From: Haliotis asinina
Taxonomy: Eukaryota; Mollusca; Gastropoda; Lepetellida; Haliotidae
Reading direction: 5' to 3'
Assembly: GCF_037392515.1 (NCBI RefSeq)
Contig: NC_090288.1
Location: 12,034,969 to 12,098,968, forward strand
DNA: 64,000 nt
Part shown: one piece after another, positions 50,049-62,946 of the stretch
Position numbering within the stretch: position 1 is the first letter of the stretch
Layout of the letters: every line of letters starts with the position of its first letter
Notes under the pieces: generated by a model
Database searches by the model: none
Told to the model about the DNA's origin: nothing
What the model saw: only the letters and a program-made list of their open reading frames with translations
Position numbers and translations under genes: made by a program

Positions 50049-52424
50049 ACAAGCAAGAGGAAATTGTCAGGTTCAGACACTGATCATAGTGAAGGAACTT
50101 TAACTGATGACAAACAGAAGAATTGTCCAAGAGATGCTTATGGATGTGCAAACTGGTCATCTCCAATAACAGATGTTACATCTGCTGAAAGTGCTAGAGA
50201 TGATCTGAAACGTATTCACAAAGAGGACCTTGGCAGTTGGTCTTGGGATACCATCGAAGGCCTTATCCTCAAATCATATCCATTACAGCGAACAACTATC
50301 AATGATGCAAAGCCTGTAATACAGTTAATGGAGATGTGGCCCTTTCTCTTCGATGTCAGAGGCATGTTAATTAATGTCAATGAGCTTTTAGGAATCAACG
50401 TTAATGATGCAGCCAACAATGCCCTTTTGGATAAAGCTCCTAGTTGTTTTTTCTGGAGTGCATTATCGTCAGTCAAGGACAAAGCAGAGCAAGAAAGACA
50501 ATGAAACCATGGCTTGTTTCTGTTATTCTGTGTGTGGGGCACTATTGTGGAATAGAAGAAACTGTACTCTTTCAAGTATATGATGTAAGTTTGGTGTTAA
50601 CTATATCAGCAATATCATGATGGTATCATTTGATAAGGGTTTGTGCTAAAATATAAACAAAATAGAACAAAAATTGAAAGATCATTCTAATGTCAGACAG
50701 ACTATATTAGTATGAGTGTTCCACTGTAAAGTGCTGAAAGCATACACAAGAGTCATTTTACTTCTAACCTTATTACAAGACATGCAAGATAACATGCTAA
50801 TATGAAAGGGTGATATTGTATTGATGATGTATACATGACATACTGCCTTCTTACTACAGGAAACTGCTAACAAGAAGGAAACTGAAGCAGCTTGCCGGAA
50901 GGATTATCCACATCTTGCTGTTTGTGGTAAACATTTTTATGATCAGGTTAACAGCAATTGCACATAAGGTGGTATGGAGTTTTGAAATGAATGTGGAGAT
51001 TACATTTTTGTAGGAAAGTATGTCTCAAAAGAGTGTGCAGCACAGTGCATAGTGTAACAAGATGCATCAAGTAAGTGGAAAAGACAATCTATCCTGCCTT
51101 TTTAGAAATGAAAACAAATTATGGTATATCGCTAAAGAATAATGAGGACTGTGTGCTTTTATAGGTCCAACTATTCTTGCTTCTACAAGCTATTCTCTCA
51201 TCATGGATGGGAGTGTTGTGACAGATCGGATACCTGGTTTTGGCTTGGCTCTGGCTACATTATTTTCTTCCTAGTATATCTTCAACATAGAGTGCCCAGC
51301 TGAAGCGGGACCATTACTGGAATTCATTCAGAAGTATGTTGAAGAGGTTGGATACCTTGTTTGTGTGCACACAGTATACGACGGAATGTGACAGTAGAAG
51401 TGCGTACACTTGCTTCTAATCATCCTTTGTGATAGTTTGGCCACATAAGCATTTATCCTGAGGTAAACCTGGGCATAAGTTGTCTCCTTGTATCGGATTT
51501 AATCTAGATATGCAGTTTCATTTGGAGATAATGTAGATACCCTCAAGCAGCATATCTGTTTGTATTTAGGAATATTAATCTGGCGTGATTTACCATACAG
51601 AAAGTCGTTTTATTCAAAAATCCTTTGATTAATAAAAATCATCTATTTTTTCATTGATGAATCATTACTGTTTTTCAATTCCTGATTTTTTAACAATTAA
51701 TAATTGTGTCAAATCCTTCATGCTGCCTTGAAAATTGATTTTCCAGCATTAGTTTATATCACCACAGAAATATCTTTACAAAACACACAATGAATAATAA
51801 CAGTAAACAATTTACTTTCAACAGAACATATGTGACATATTATTACTTTTTACAGATGGTGTAGCAATGGGGTGCCACTTGTCAAAAAAGTGTCCGATGA
51901 CTTGCTATTTTTATTGCGTAATAAGATTTGGGACACATTTTTCTACAAAATGACACATTTAGCAGTTTCTTGACATTTTGATGTCAGTGGTTTTGTACCC
52001 AACCTCCAACATCCTTAAAGGTAGTACCGTTAAGTTACAGAGATATATCTCAATAACCAACAACAATTGACTACCCCAGAAGATGTGTATGATAACAGAT
52101 GTTAACATTATATTTTCTCTTACAAACAATGTACTGTGCAGCAGAAGCTTTATATCCTGAGTTTCATTGAACAGTACTAAAAGGCAAATGTAGCATTAAG
52201 TTGTTTAGGAATTACGATGACACAGAAATTGTTATTTTTTCACATTTTAACCAGGTCATACTTAAACAATGTGTTTAATGAAAATATACTGTATATAACA
52301 TTACTTAAATTTCAGATGCTTTGTTGGAATTAATCCAGACCGAGGTTGCAAAACAAAAAGGAGAAAGCGCACATCAGGTGTCAGTGCCAAAGTATTGAAG
52401 CTGATAAATGATGTCGCAGTTTGA
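50049..52424 (+). pseudogene. Four-exon frame related to SAMD3-like lineage-expanded proteins (C-terminal region), inside the transposon
   Basis: Exons: 50049-50584 (acceptor CTGTCACAG, donor GAT|GTAAGT), 50860-50926 (TTACTACAG; GTG|GTAAAC), 51165-51333 (TTTTATAG; AA|GTATGT) and 52316-52424 (AATTTCAG; ends in TGA). Phases agree at all three joints (0, 1, 2). Motifs: SYPLQRTTINDAKPVIQLME with WPFLFDVRGML and ELLGINV in exon 1; IEETVLFQVYD at its end; ALATLF and YIFNIECPA with LEFIQ in exon 3; CFVGINPDRGCKTKRRKR and SAKVLKLINDVAV in exon 4. I recall this order from proteins annotated as sterile alpha motif domain-containing protein 3-like in fish and invertebrates; function unknown. No SAM domain is visible here. 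Lesions: one frameshift near 50,500 and one in-frame TAG in exon 3, after LFSS. It could be a captured host gene or a second gene of the element. Confidence 0.65.
50585..52315. other. Introns of the second transposon gene
   Basis: Outside the two small exons at 50860-50926 and 51165-51333, this is AT-rich sequence with no convincing coding frame, tRNA or repeat. The last intron (51334-52315) is the longest, nearly 1 kb. Confidence 0.5.
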
Positions 52425-52467
52425 ATGGACATTTCACAAACTTTGTATGAAACTAGTCATATTTTCC

Positions 52468-53092
52468 TTAACCAGGGTATGTCATTTGAAGATGTTGAAC
52501 TTCTGATTTTTCAGTTTAATGTTTTAGTAGCCGTGTTCCTTGTGTTTAGAATGGTTTGAATGTCCCATTATTTCAGTTTTGTCGCTTGCTAACAGACTTC
52601 AAGCAAAATGAAAGGCATGTCATGTTAGATTGTGTTACAAACATCTAGGTCATACAAAAATCTTACAGTGGTATTGATTGATCTTTTCATTTATTTTCTA
52701 AGAAATTCTGAAAACAGTGTCATGATATGATGAATGTCTGTAAGAGTCAGTTATGATGTACTTTGAAAATTAGGCGATATTCTTAACCATGGTGTTTGAA
52801 GATGTTGAACTTCTGATTTTTCAGTTTAATGTTTTAGAGGCAGTGTTTCCTTGTGTTTAGAATGGTTTGAATGTCCCATTATTTCAGTTTTGTCGCTTGC
52901 TAACAGACTTAAAGCAAAATGGAAGGCATGCCATGTTAGATTGTGTTACAAACATCTAGGTCATACAAAAATCTTACAGTGGTATTGATTGATCTTTTCA
53001 TTTATTTTCTAAGAAATTCTGAAAACAGTGTCATGATATGATGAATGTCTTTAAGAGTCAGTTTTGATGTACTTTGGAAATTAGGCGATATT
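52468..53092. repeat. Tandem duplication of about 310 bp within the transposon
   Basis: TTTGAAGATGTTGAACTTCTG occurs at 52,485 and again at 52,795. Similarity continues through CTTGCTAACAGACTT, CATCTAGGTCATACAAA and TTAGGCGATATTC. Copies 52,468-52,782 and 52,783-53,092 differ at roughly a dozen positions. They lie just after the last exon of the second gene and show no coding potential. Confidence 0.9.
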
Positions 53093-53743
53093 CCAAATAA
53101 TGTTTTAGGGACATGATCACCATATATTTCAAAACAACTTTTAATTTGACCTATTGAATATTTCAGAATTATAGACTGTTAATGATTAAGTTTAGCTTCA
53201 AGCTGATATCGTCAAATCACTGATGAAAACATTTTAGTCATGATGGAAAATATTAGTGAAATCAGTTAAAAGTGAATGGTTTTATGTTTTTAGTTTAGTT
53301 TCTGGTCAGGATCAACAACATTAATAATCTTCCACAAATGAGACAGTGTAATATGTAGGACATTTATCAATAAAGGATAAATACATTAAATGTTATTATA
53401 TTTGGTTGTATTTGCTCTTATTACTAATGGAATATGCAGCCATCTGCTTCACTTTATCTCCCATTAGTGTTTTAACCTACAAAGTCCAAGATCATCAGCA
53501 CATGAATGACAAGAACCAGTTTCTTACATGTGCACCCACTGGCATATTTTGTATATGCTCCATTGCCGCCATTTAACAGCCGTGGTTTGGATACCAGTCC
53601 TTTACTGTTATTTCAACGACTACCTGTAATCAAACGATTTTACAGATCTGAATAAGGTACAGTGTAAAAAACAGCAGTAAATGCCTGGCAACCCTGGTGC
53701 CAGTACTTTTAATGTTGTTTGAACAGGAATTTGTTTTACAGTG
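53093..53743. other. Right terminal region of the transposon
   Basis: AT-rich, with no gene seen. Near the tip, GTACAGTGTAAAAAACAG (about 53,658) repeats the terminal motif internally, which fits subterminal repeats of a CACTA element. The last bases are TTTTACAGTG. Confidence 0.6.
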
Positions 53744-54947
53744 TTGATCAGGTATTGAAGCCTATATTTATCCTGGAAGTAAAGGGTACTAATCCTCTTC
53801 AAGTATCATGCAAGTCACTAATTATTATGTCTATAGCCTCGATTGAAAATGAGCAGTCAACGAGGACCGAATCCCCTCTTCCAGTCTCACAGCGTGTATA
53901 AACACCCACAGGACAAGGGGACGGTTAAACAGCTGACTGCACAATGGGAGACCACTCTCAGTTATTCACGTCGTGTGTAAGGTATAGTAAGTGAAGTGAT
54001 CGTAAAATATCCAGTCTTCCGAAACCATTTTTGTAGTCTTGACTACACGCGATTACAGACTGTGATTTCCATCATAGGAAACGTGTAAAACACTCGACTA
54101 GAAGACAGCAACACGGCGGGATAGAGCAAATGACCCCTCAATATCTTCCTTTGTAATTAGTTAACTCTTATAGTAACTTCCAGATGTCTCATAAATACAT
54201 TTACTTCAGCCTCCTCTCCAGCTGTGTTGCTGTCTCCTAGCAAAGAATTGACCCAAAGAAGGAAGGAAAACAGACTCATGTGTATACCATTCAGTGTTAT
54301 TTATTTACATATAATCAGGAAATAGAATGGCAAGTGCTGAAAAGAAGTCTCCAAATAGAGGCCAAAAGGGAAACTCCGTCGTCTTATTAGAAGTGAAATA
54401 ATCTTAGAAATGTCAGCCAAAAGGTATGCCAAAACATACAAGATCGAAAGGGGCGTGTCCAAAAATAAATCACAAGGGTGTAGCCAAAAGAGACCCAAAA
54501 TGGGAAATGGTATACTAGACGAGCACCACAACACATCATCTCACACAACACACTCACACCCGATCAAACATGCAAAACACACCATCATAAACCATTCACA
54601 TTCACACGAAATAATACACGAAACAAATTCTTATCCCAGCCTCTCTTTCTTTCTCGCTCTTTCCTTTTCACTATCCTCTCTCTCATTCTCACTCACTTTC
54701 CCTCTGTCAAACACACACACACGTACATGCACACATCAATAACACACACCGTCACACATAAAACCACTGTCTGTCTCATCTGCATGCAAATACACTAACA
54801 TACACACCCAGTTACACATCGGGTACTCTTGTACTTATACACACATACATCCAGTCACACATACACGTTTACCCTATGCACGCACGCACACACACAGACA
54901 CACACACGAGCGCGCACACATACACGCACTCACGCTGGATGAGGAAT

Positions 54948-57700
54948 CTACGAGAATACTCTCCTAAAGAAGGCAGCCACTCTCTTCAGCGCCTTCCTCA
55001 CGGGATGAGTATCCTCCACGAAGCTGTCGTCGTCCTCGTCCTCGTCCTCGTACACCCAGTAGTCACTGTCGTCGTCACTTGGGACAGGGTAATAGTCGGC
55101 ATAGGTGATGGTAACCGGGGCAGGGAGTGTCTCAATGTGGTCAGGGCGGGCCCAGAACGGGGTGAAAACACGCAGGGGGTCGGGAGAGGGACTCGGGGAC
55201 GAAGCCAAGGGACGCTACATCGGTGAGTGGGGAGGGTGGGAGAAAGGAGGGTCATTGGGTGAGGTTGATAGGAGATTTTTGACGAAACAATGTTAAGAAA
55301 TGTCTGAGTGCATTGCCCCTGGTCACACATTATGTGAGGTACTATCCAATGGCAAACATGCTGATAGATTGTCAGAAAGAAATGCTGATGTGTGGATGGG
55401 AGAGGGGTAGCCGGGGACAGACTTTCAGCACACCATAACAGAGTAAGTAATATATAACGTCCCTGGTGTGCATGAGACAACTTCGACAAGGACTAGAGGA
55501 GCCAGCGTTTCGCCCCAATCTGAAGGTCATGTAGATAAAATACATACACAGTCGGATTCCTCATCCAGCGACGGCCATAGACTAGCAGCAGGAGTGACGT
55601 GATACCGGATCATGTCTTCCCGTGCTGAAAATAACACAAACAACGCATTTACTGACACGCCAAATATACGTACAGTGGAACTAAGGTGTTTTGGGGGCCG
55701 AGGAAACGATAGCGAGAAAACAGAGAGTGTTTAGAGGACACGTATAGGCCACGGATACGCTTTAGAAGCATTAAAATGGGCATCATAATCAGTTTTCATA
55801 TATAATCCATCTCGTAGTGTAGCGATTATGCTCCGCATATTGGAAAGGAATGCGTTAAGAAAAAAATGTACCTAATCCACGCCATAGATCTACTAAAACG
55901 TCTATTATCATTTAACAACATCTACCATCGTATGTTAAAACAAAAAAGCCCCCTTTTCACTGATAGAAAAGACATTAAAAACATCAATATTTCTAAATTT
56001 CTCCCAAATTGCAAATGGCGGCTACTGGCAAACACACCCCTACAGTTAAACTACGGCCGGTTGCAGTAATAATGTACGCTTTTAACACTTTAAAATACAA
56101 CAAAAGCCTCCTTAAATACCTTGAATATGCAGCCGTGTAAACATCTTGTCAGTAGATGATCTCAAAACGATGCTGTACTCAACGAAATGCAGAGCGGTAG
56201 CGAGCAAGAGCCAAAGTGGATCTGTTGGAAACAGAGGGGACCGTTGGCAACGACAACGGTAACTACATGGATACCAAGTCAGAACGAGGCGTCATCGAAT
56301 GTGTTCGGCAACGTCAAAGAGCCAGCAATAGTTGCATCTCATGGGGTCAAATATCTGGCGAGTTTAAGGTTTTAAATCAATGAGTATATGTTGAAATGCT
56401 AGATGTATCATAGTTCACTGAAACGCCGTACGTGTTAGATGTTGAAAACACTCTATCAGCTCGGTGAAATTCATGTAAAGATTAGTTTGAAGAAGGAAGG
56501 TAAAGTATTCGTTGTCAGTCAGAAAAATACAAGTCCTCCTATTCCCTTTTCGCTAATTCACATGTTTCTATCTCCGACAGAGAAGTTGAAGTCTGCACGC
56601 CTGTAGTGCCAGTAATAATATAGTAATGGTCACATGTACTTCACGATGAAAGACATCTGCGCAAAGGTGAAATACGGAGGACCTAATTTCTTGACTGGGA
56701 CCATTTCTTGTCGTGGACACTGGATTTATTGACGGCTGAAGGCAAACGAAAGAAGAAAAGGAAGCAGATCCTGCTTTGAAGGCCGTTGTCATGGTTCCCG
56801 TCGGTGATGAAAAGAAGTGCATGTTGTGTTTATTTGGAAACAGAGTATTAACTGGCAAAGTGGTGAATGTCAGTAGTTGCTGACAATGTATAGTCATCTG
56901 ACGTGGGGAGCGTCTTGTGGTGTGCAGTTCATGGTGTATGTTTCAGCATGGTGGTAGCTGCACTAACTGCTGCGGAAAGACAAGCGCCGCACTTCGCCTC
57001 GGACATAGCTGGCCGATAAATGCGCGCTATTAAGGTGACAAGAGTGGTCTCCCTTTATGCATAGGCCGCAAGCAAGCTGGGTACGAGAGACTGGTCCACT
57101 CATACCTCCCAAAATACACAATAAATGAAATCAATGAACCTGCTTATACGGTTACATAATTTATTGAATACCCGATTCCATTAAGTAATGAACGCTACCT
57201 CTACAAAATATTTCCCCCAATATCCCCGTTCATGTGAAAGCCAAGGCAAGGTCCGTTCGTCTAATTGTAAGCCAAAGTGTTAGCTGCACTGCTCGTAAAG
57301 ACCGAAATGTTCTGACAGTCACCACGGGTTGTCTGTGCATGTATTTGTTCAGTGAACCTGATCTGCTTTCTGGCCAAGGCCTGATGAAATCGCCATGGTC
57401 ACCACACACGAGGACAATGAGTGAGTTAGTGAGTTTAGTTTTACGCCGCTTTTAGCACTATTCCAGTAATATCAAGCCGGGGGACTCCAGAGATGAGCTT
57501 CACACATTGTACTTACCCGGGGGAAGTTACTGAAAAGCCTCAAGTTGACTTTGTGCTTCCTTATATTTGAGACAAACTAGGATATAGGTTGACCGTGTAA
57601 TAATGACGACGATAATCATAATGATAAGAACAACAATGGTGCACGTGTATAGCATTATAAATCTTATGTTGCTAATATAAGCAAGAATCGTGATGATCAT
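54948..57700 (-). pseudogene. Array gene copy 12 (exon A carries a stop; exon C has a two-residue insertion)
   Basis: Exons: A 57700-57517, B 55624-55548, C 55214-54948. Exon A is full length (184 nt) but has the TAA before the donor, which here reads CGG|GTAAGT. Exon C is 6 bp longer than elsewhere: an extra Glu-Asp in the acidic stretch, by slippage in a GAGGAC repeat. It also has Thr for Ile before the C-terminal helix (DTHPV). Exons B and C are open and in phase, so an ATG in exon B could start a 110-residue form. Confidence 0.5.
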
Positions 57701-59237
57701 CTCCCAGTTCCCTAGGGCAGAAACGTGCTTTTTCTGTATCCACTTTCTGAACTAGATGATATACGATAAATAGCACATGTGAAGTCAAATCTTTGTGTTC
57801 AACGCCGTGACATTTTGAAGTTATCGCTTTGGGATAAATGTACTTTCACTCACTCACTCATCATCACACACACACACTATCACTCACTGATTTGAAAACT
57901 TAGACATGTATGTGTGTAGCAGTACTATTGTGGTTTCCGTGTCTAAACTTGCTAGCGGAGACTAGACCTGGTCGAACTGGCAGTACTTGTACGTCTAATT
58001 ATGTTCGTATCTAAACACCACCTGGCTTTCTTGATCAGGTATTGCAGCCTATATTTATCCTGGAAGTAAAGGGTACCAATCCTGTTCAAGTATCATGCAA
58101 GTCACTAATTATTATGTCTATTGCTTGGATTGAAAATGAGCAGTCAACGAGGAACAAATCCCCTCTTCCAGTCTCATAGCGTGTATAAACACCCACAGGA
58201 CAAGGGGACGCTTAAACAGCTGACTGCACAATGGGAGACCACTCTCAGTTATTCACGTCGTGTGTAAGGTATAGTAAGTGAAGTGATCGTAAAATATCCA
58301 GTCATCCGAAACCATTTTTGTAGTCATGACTACACGCGATTACAGACTGTGATTTCCATCATAGGAAACGTGTAAAACACTCGACTAGAAGACAGGAACA
58401 CAGCGGGATAGAGCAAATGACCCCTCAATATCTTCCTTAATTGTAATTAGTTAACTCTTATAGTAACTTCCAGATGTCTCATAAATACATTTACTTCAGC
58501 CTCCTCTCCAGCTGTGTTGCTGTCTCCTAGCAAAGAATTGACCCAAAGAAGGAAGGAAAACAGACTCATGTGTATACCATTCAGTCTTATTTATTTCCAT
58601 ATAATCAGGAAATAGAATGGCAAGTGCTGAAAGGGAGTCTCCAAATCGAGGCCAAAAGGGAAGCTCAGTCGTCTAGTTAGAAGTGAAATAATCTTAGAAA
58701 TGTCAGCCAAAAGGTATGCCAAAACATACAAGATCGAAAGGGGTGTGTCCAAAACTAAATCACAAGGGTGTAGCCAAAAGAGACCCAAAATGGGAAATGG
58801 TATACTGGACGAGCACCACAACACATCATCTCACACAACACACTCACACCCGATCAAACATGCAAAACACACCATCATAAACCATTCACACTCACACGAA
58901 ATAATACACGAAACAAATTCTTCTCCCAGCCTCTCTTTCTTTCTCGCTCTTTCCTTTTCACTCTCTCTCTCTCTCATTCTCTCTCTCTCTCTGTCAAACA
59001 CACACACACACACTCGTACATACACACACCAATAACACACACCGTCACACATAAAACCACTATCTGTCTCATCTGCATGCAAATACACTAACATGCACAC
59101 CCACTCACACATCGTGTACTCTTGCACTTATACACACATACATCCAGTCACATATACACGTTTACCCTATGCACACACACACACACAGACACACACACGA
59201 GCGCGCACACATACACGCACGCACCTGGATGAGGAAT

Positions 59238-61990
59238 CTACGAGAATACTCTCCTAAAGAAGGCAGCCACTGTCCTCAGCGCCTTCCTCACGGGATGAAT
59301 ATCCTCCACGAAGCTGTCGTCGTCCTCGTCCTCGTACACCCAGTAGTCACTGTCGTCGTCACTTGGGACAGGGTAATAGTCGGCATAGGTGATGGTAACC
59401 GGGGCAGGGAGTGTCTCACCGTGGTCAGGGCGGGCCCAGAACGGGGTGAAAACACGCAGGGGGTCGGGAGAGGGACTCGGGGACGAAGCCAAGGGACGCT
59501 ACATCGGTGAGTGGGCAGGGTGGGAGAAAGGAGGGTCATTGGGTGAGGTTGATAGGAGATTTTTAACGAAACAATGTTAAGAAATGTCTGAGTGCATTGC
59601 CCCTGATTACACATTCTATGAGGTACTATCCAATGGCAAACATGCTGATAGATTGTCAGAAAGAAATGCTAATGTGTGAAAGGGAGAGGAGTAGCCGGGG
59701 ACAGACTTTCAGCACACCATAACAGAGTAAGTAATATATAACGTCCCGGGTGTGCATGAGACAACTTCGACAAGGACTAGAGGAGCCAACTTTTCGCCCC
59801 AATCTGAAGGTCATCAGTGTAGATAAAATACATACACAGTCGGATTCCTCATCCAGCGACGGCCATAGACTAGCAGCAGGAGTGACGTGATACCGGATCA
59901 TGTCTTCCCGTGCTGAAAATAACACAAACAACGCATTTACTGACACGCCAAATATACGTACAGTGGAACTAAGGTGTTTTGGGGGCCGAGGAAACGATAG
60001 CGAGAAAACAGAGAGTGTTTAGGGTACACGTATAGGCCACAGATACGCTTTAGAAGCATTAAAATGGGCATCATAATCAGTTTTCATATATAATCCGTCT
60101 AGTAGTGTAGCGATTATGCTCCGCATATTGGAAAGGAATGCGTTAAGAAAAAAATGTACCTAATCCAAGCCTTAGATCTACTAAAACGTCTATTATCATT
60201 TAACAACATCCACCATCGTATGTTAAAACAAAAAAGCCCCAATTTCACTGATAGAAAAGACATTAAAAACATCAATATTTCTAAATTTCTCCCAAATTGC
60301 AAATGGCGGCTACTGGCAACCACACCCTTACCGTCAAACTACGGCCGCTTGCCGTAATAATGTACGCTTTTAACACTTTAAAATACAACAAAAGCCTCCT
60401 TAAATACCTTGAATATGCAGCCGTGTAAACATCTTGTCAGTAGATGATCTCAAAACGATGCTGTACTCAACGAAATGCAGAGCGGTAGCGAGCAAGAGCC
60501 AAAGTGAATCTGTTGGAAACAGAGGGGACCGTTGGCAACGACAACGGTAACTACATGGATACCAAGTCAGAACGAGGCGTCATCGAATGTGTTCGGCAAC
60601 GTCAAAGAGCCAGCAATAGTTGCATCTCATGGGGTCAAATATCTGGCGAGTTTAAGGTTTTAAATCAATGAGTATATGTTGAAATGCTAGATGTATCATA
60701 GTTCACTGAAACGCCGTACGTGTTAGATGTTGAAAACACTCTATCAGCTCGGTGAAATTCATGTAAAGATTAGTTTGAAGAAGGAAGGTAAAGTATTCGT
60801 TGTCAGTCAGAAAAATACAAGTCCTCCTATTCCCTTTTCGCTAATTCACATGTTTCTATCTCCGACAGAGAAGTTGAAGTCTGCACGCCTGTAGTGCCAG
60901 TAATAATATAGTAATGGTCACATGTACTTCACGATGAAAGACATCTGCGCAAAGGTGAAATACGGAGGACCTAATTTCTTGACTGGGACCATTTCTTGTC
61001 GTGGACACTGGATTTATTGACGGCTGAAGGCAAACGACAGAAGAAAAGGAAGCAGATCCTGCTTTGAAGGCCGTTGTCATGGTTCCCGTCGGTGATAAAA
61101 AGAAGTGCATGTTGTGTTTATTTGGACCCCGAGTATTAACTGGCAAACTGGTGAATGTCGGTAGTTGCTGACAATGTATAGTCATCTGACGTGGGGAGCG
61201 TCTTGTGGTGTGCAGTTGATGGTGTATGTTTCAGCATGGTGGTAGCTGCACTAACTGCTGCGGAAAGACAAGCGCCGCACTTCGCCTCGGACATAGCTGG
61301 CCGATAAATGCGCGCTAATAAGGTGACAAGAGTGGTCTCCCTTTATGCATATAGGCCGCAAGCAAGCTGGGTACGAGAGACTGGTCCACTCATACCTCCC
61401 AAAATACACAATAAATGAAATCAATGAACCTGCTTGTACGGTTACATAGTCTATTGAGTACCCGATTCCATTAAGAAATTAAGGCTACCTCTACAAAATA
61501 TTTCCCCCAATATCCCCGTTCATGTGAAAGCCAAGGCAAGGTCCGTTCGTCTAATTGTAAGCCAAAGTGTTAGCTGCACTGCTCGTAAAGACCGAAATGT
61601 TCTGACAGTCACCACGGGTTGTCTGTGCATGTATTTGTTCAGTGAACCTGATCTGCTTTCTGGCCAAGGCCTGATGAAATCGCCATGGTCACCACACACG
61701 AGGACAATGAGTGAGTTAGTGAGTTTAGTTTTACGCCGCTTTTAGCACTATTCCAGTAATATCAAGCCGGGGGACTCCAGAGATGAGCTTCACACATTGT
61801 ACTTACCCGGGGGAAGTTACTGAAAAGCCTCAAGTTGACTTTGTGCTTCCTTATATTTGAGACAAACTAGGATATAGGTTGACCGTGTAATAATGACGAC
61901 GATAATCATAATGATAAGAACAACAATGGTGCACGTGTATAGCATTATAAATCTTATGTTGCTAATATAAGCAAGAATCGTGATGATCAT
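59238..61990 (-). pseudogene. Array gene copy 13 (exon A carries a stop)
   Basis: Exons: A 61990-61807, B 59912-59836, C 59498-59238. Exon A is full length with the TAA and the CGG|GTAAGT donor, as in copy 12. Exon C has Gly at the Gly/Ile site and Arg-Thr in the helix, as in copies 3 and 4. Exons B and C are open. This is the last copy with exons B and C. The next unit is cut off before reaching them. Confidence 0.5.
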
Positions 61991-62946
61991 CTCCCAGTTC
62001 CCTAGGGCAGAAACGTGCTTTTTCTGTATCCACTTTCTGAACTAGATGATATACGATAAATAGCACATGTGAAGTCAAATCTTTGTGTTCAACGCCGTGA
62101 CATTTTGAAGTTATCGCTTTGGGATAAATGTACTTTCACTCACTCACTCATCATCACACACACACACTATCACTCACTGATTTGAAAACTTAGACATGTA
62201 TGTGTGTAGCAGTACTATTGTGGTTTCCGTGTCTAAACTTGCTAGCGGAGACTAGACCTGGTCGAACTGGCAGTACTTGTACGTCTGATTATGTTCGTAT
62301 CTAAACACCACCTGGCTTTCTTGATCAGGTATTGCAGCCTATATTTATCCTGGAAGTAAAGGGTACCAATCCTGTTCAAGTATCATGCAAGTCACTAATT
62401 ATTATGTCTATTGCCTGGATTGAAAATGAGCAGTCAACGAGGAACAAATCCCCTCTTCCAGTCTCATAGCGTGTATAAACACCCACAGGACAAGGGGACG
62501 CTTAAACAGCTGACTGCACAATGGGAGACCACTCTCAGTTATTCACGTCGTGTGTAAGGTATAGTAAGTGAAGAGATCGTAAAATATCCAGTCATCCGAA
62601 ACCATTTTTGTAGTCATGACTACACGCGATTACAGACTGTGATTTCCATCATAGGAAACGTGTAAAACACTCGACTAGAAGACAGGAACACAGCGGGATA
62701 GAGCAAATGACCCCTCAACATCTTCCTTAATTGTAATTAGTTAACTCTTATAGTAACTTCCAGATGTCTCATAAATACATTTACTTCAGCCTCCTCTCCA
62801 GCTGTGTTGCTGTCTCCTAGCAAAGAATTGACCCAAAGAAGGAAGGAAAACAGACTCATGTGTATACCATTCAGTCTTATTTATTTCCATATAATCAGGA
62901 AATAGAATGGCAAGTGCTGAAAGGGAGTCTCCAACTCGGGGCCAAA

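Larger units (their letters stand above)
47815..53743 (+). mobile_element. CACTA/EnSpm (CMC) type DNA transposon, 5929 bp, degraded and composite
   Basis: The left end reads CACTGTAAAAAATCC and the right end TTTGTTTTACAGTG, giving imperfect terminal inverted repeats of about 10 bp (CACTGTAAAA). The uninterrupted site in other units is TTTCTTGATCAGG. Here TT is present on both sides (47813-47814 and 53744-53745), a 2-bp target duplication. Inside are a broken transposase (about 48.2-50.0 kb), a four-exon reading frame of another protein type (50.05-52.42 kb), and a 310-bp tandem duplication near the right end. It sits between gene copies 11 and 12, about 400 bp upstream of copy 11. Only one unit carries it. 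Confidence 0.85.
1..62946. repeat. 4.27-4.30 kb head-to-tail tandem array, 13 full units plus one truncated
   Basis: Using GTTCAGTGAACCTGATCTGC as phase marker, units start at 1, 4274, 8552, 12844, 17148, 21426, 25703, 29978, 34251, 38520, 42791, 47062, 57347 and 61637. Lengths are 4269 to 4304 bp, apart from the unit at 47062 (10,285 bp), which contains a transposon, and the last, which stops at about 62,946. The array continues past the left edge of the window. In each unit, in plus-strand order: SINE remnant with exon A of a minus-strand gene, a CACT/CA microsatellite, intergenic sequence, poly(A) signal, CT/CA low-complexity 3' UTR, exon C, exon B, then intron 1. Units 5 to 11 differ at only scattered bases. 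Units 1-2 and 12-13 are more diverged. All units have the same orientation. Confidence 0.98.

Noticed and set aside
47815-53743. LTR retroelement, Polinton or other virus-like element
   Set aside because: There are no long terminal repeats, and no reverse transcriptase, integrase, polymerase or capsid-like frames. The CACTG ends, 2-bp duplication and zinc-finger transposase fit a CACTA DNA transposon.
1-62946. Ribosomal DNA, histone or snRNA array as the identity of the tandem unit
   Set aside because: No rRNA-like, histone-like or snRNA-like sequence is seen in any unit. The only good coding signal is the three-exon gene described.
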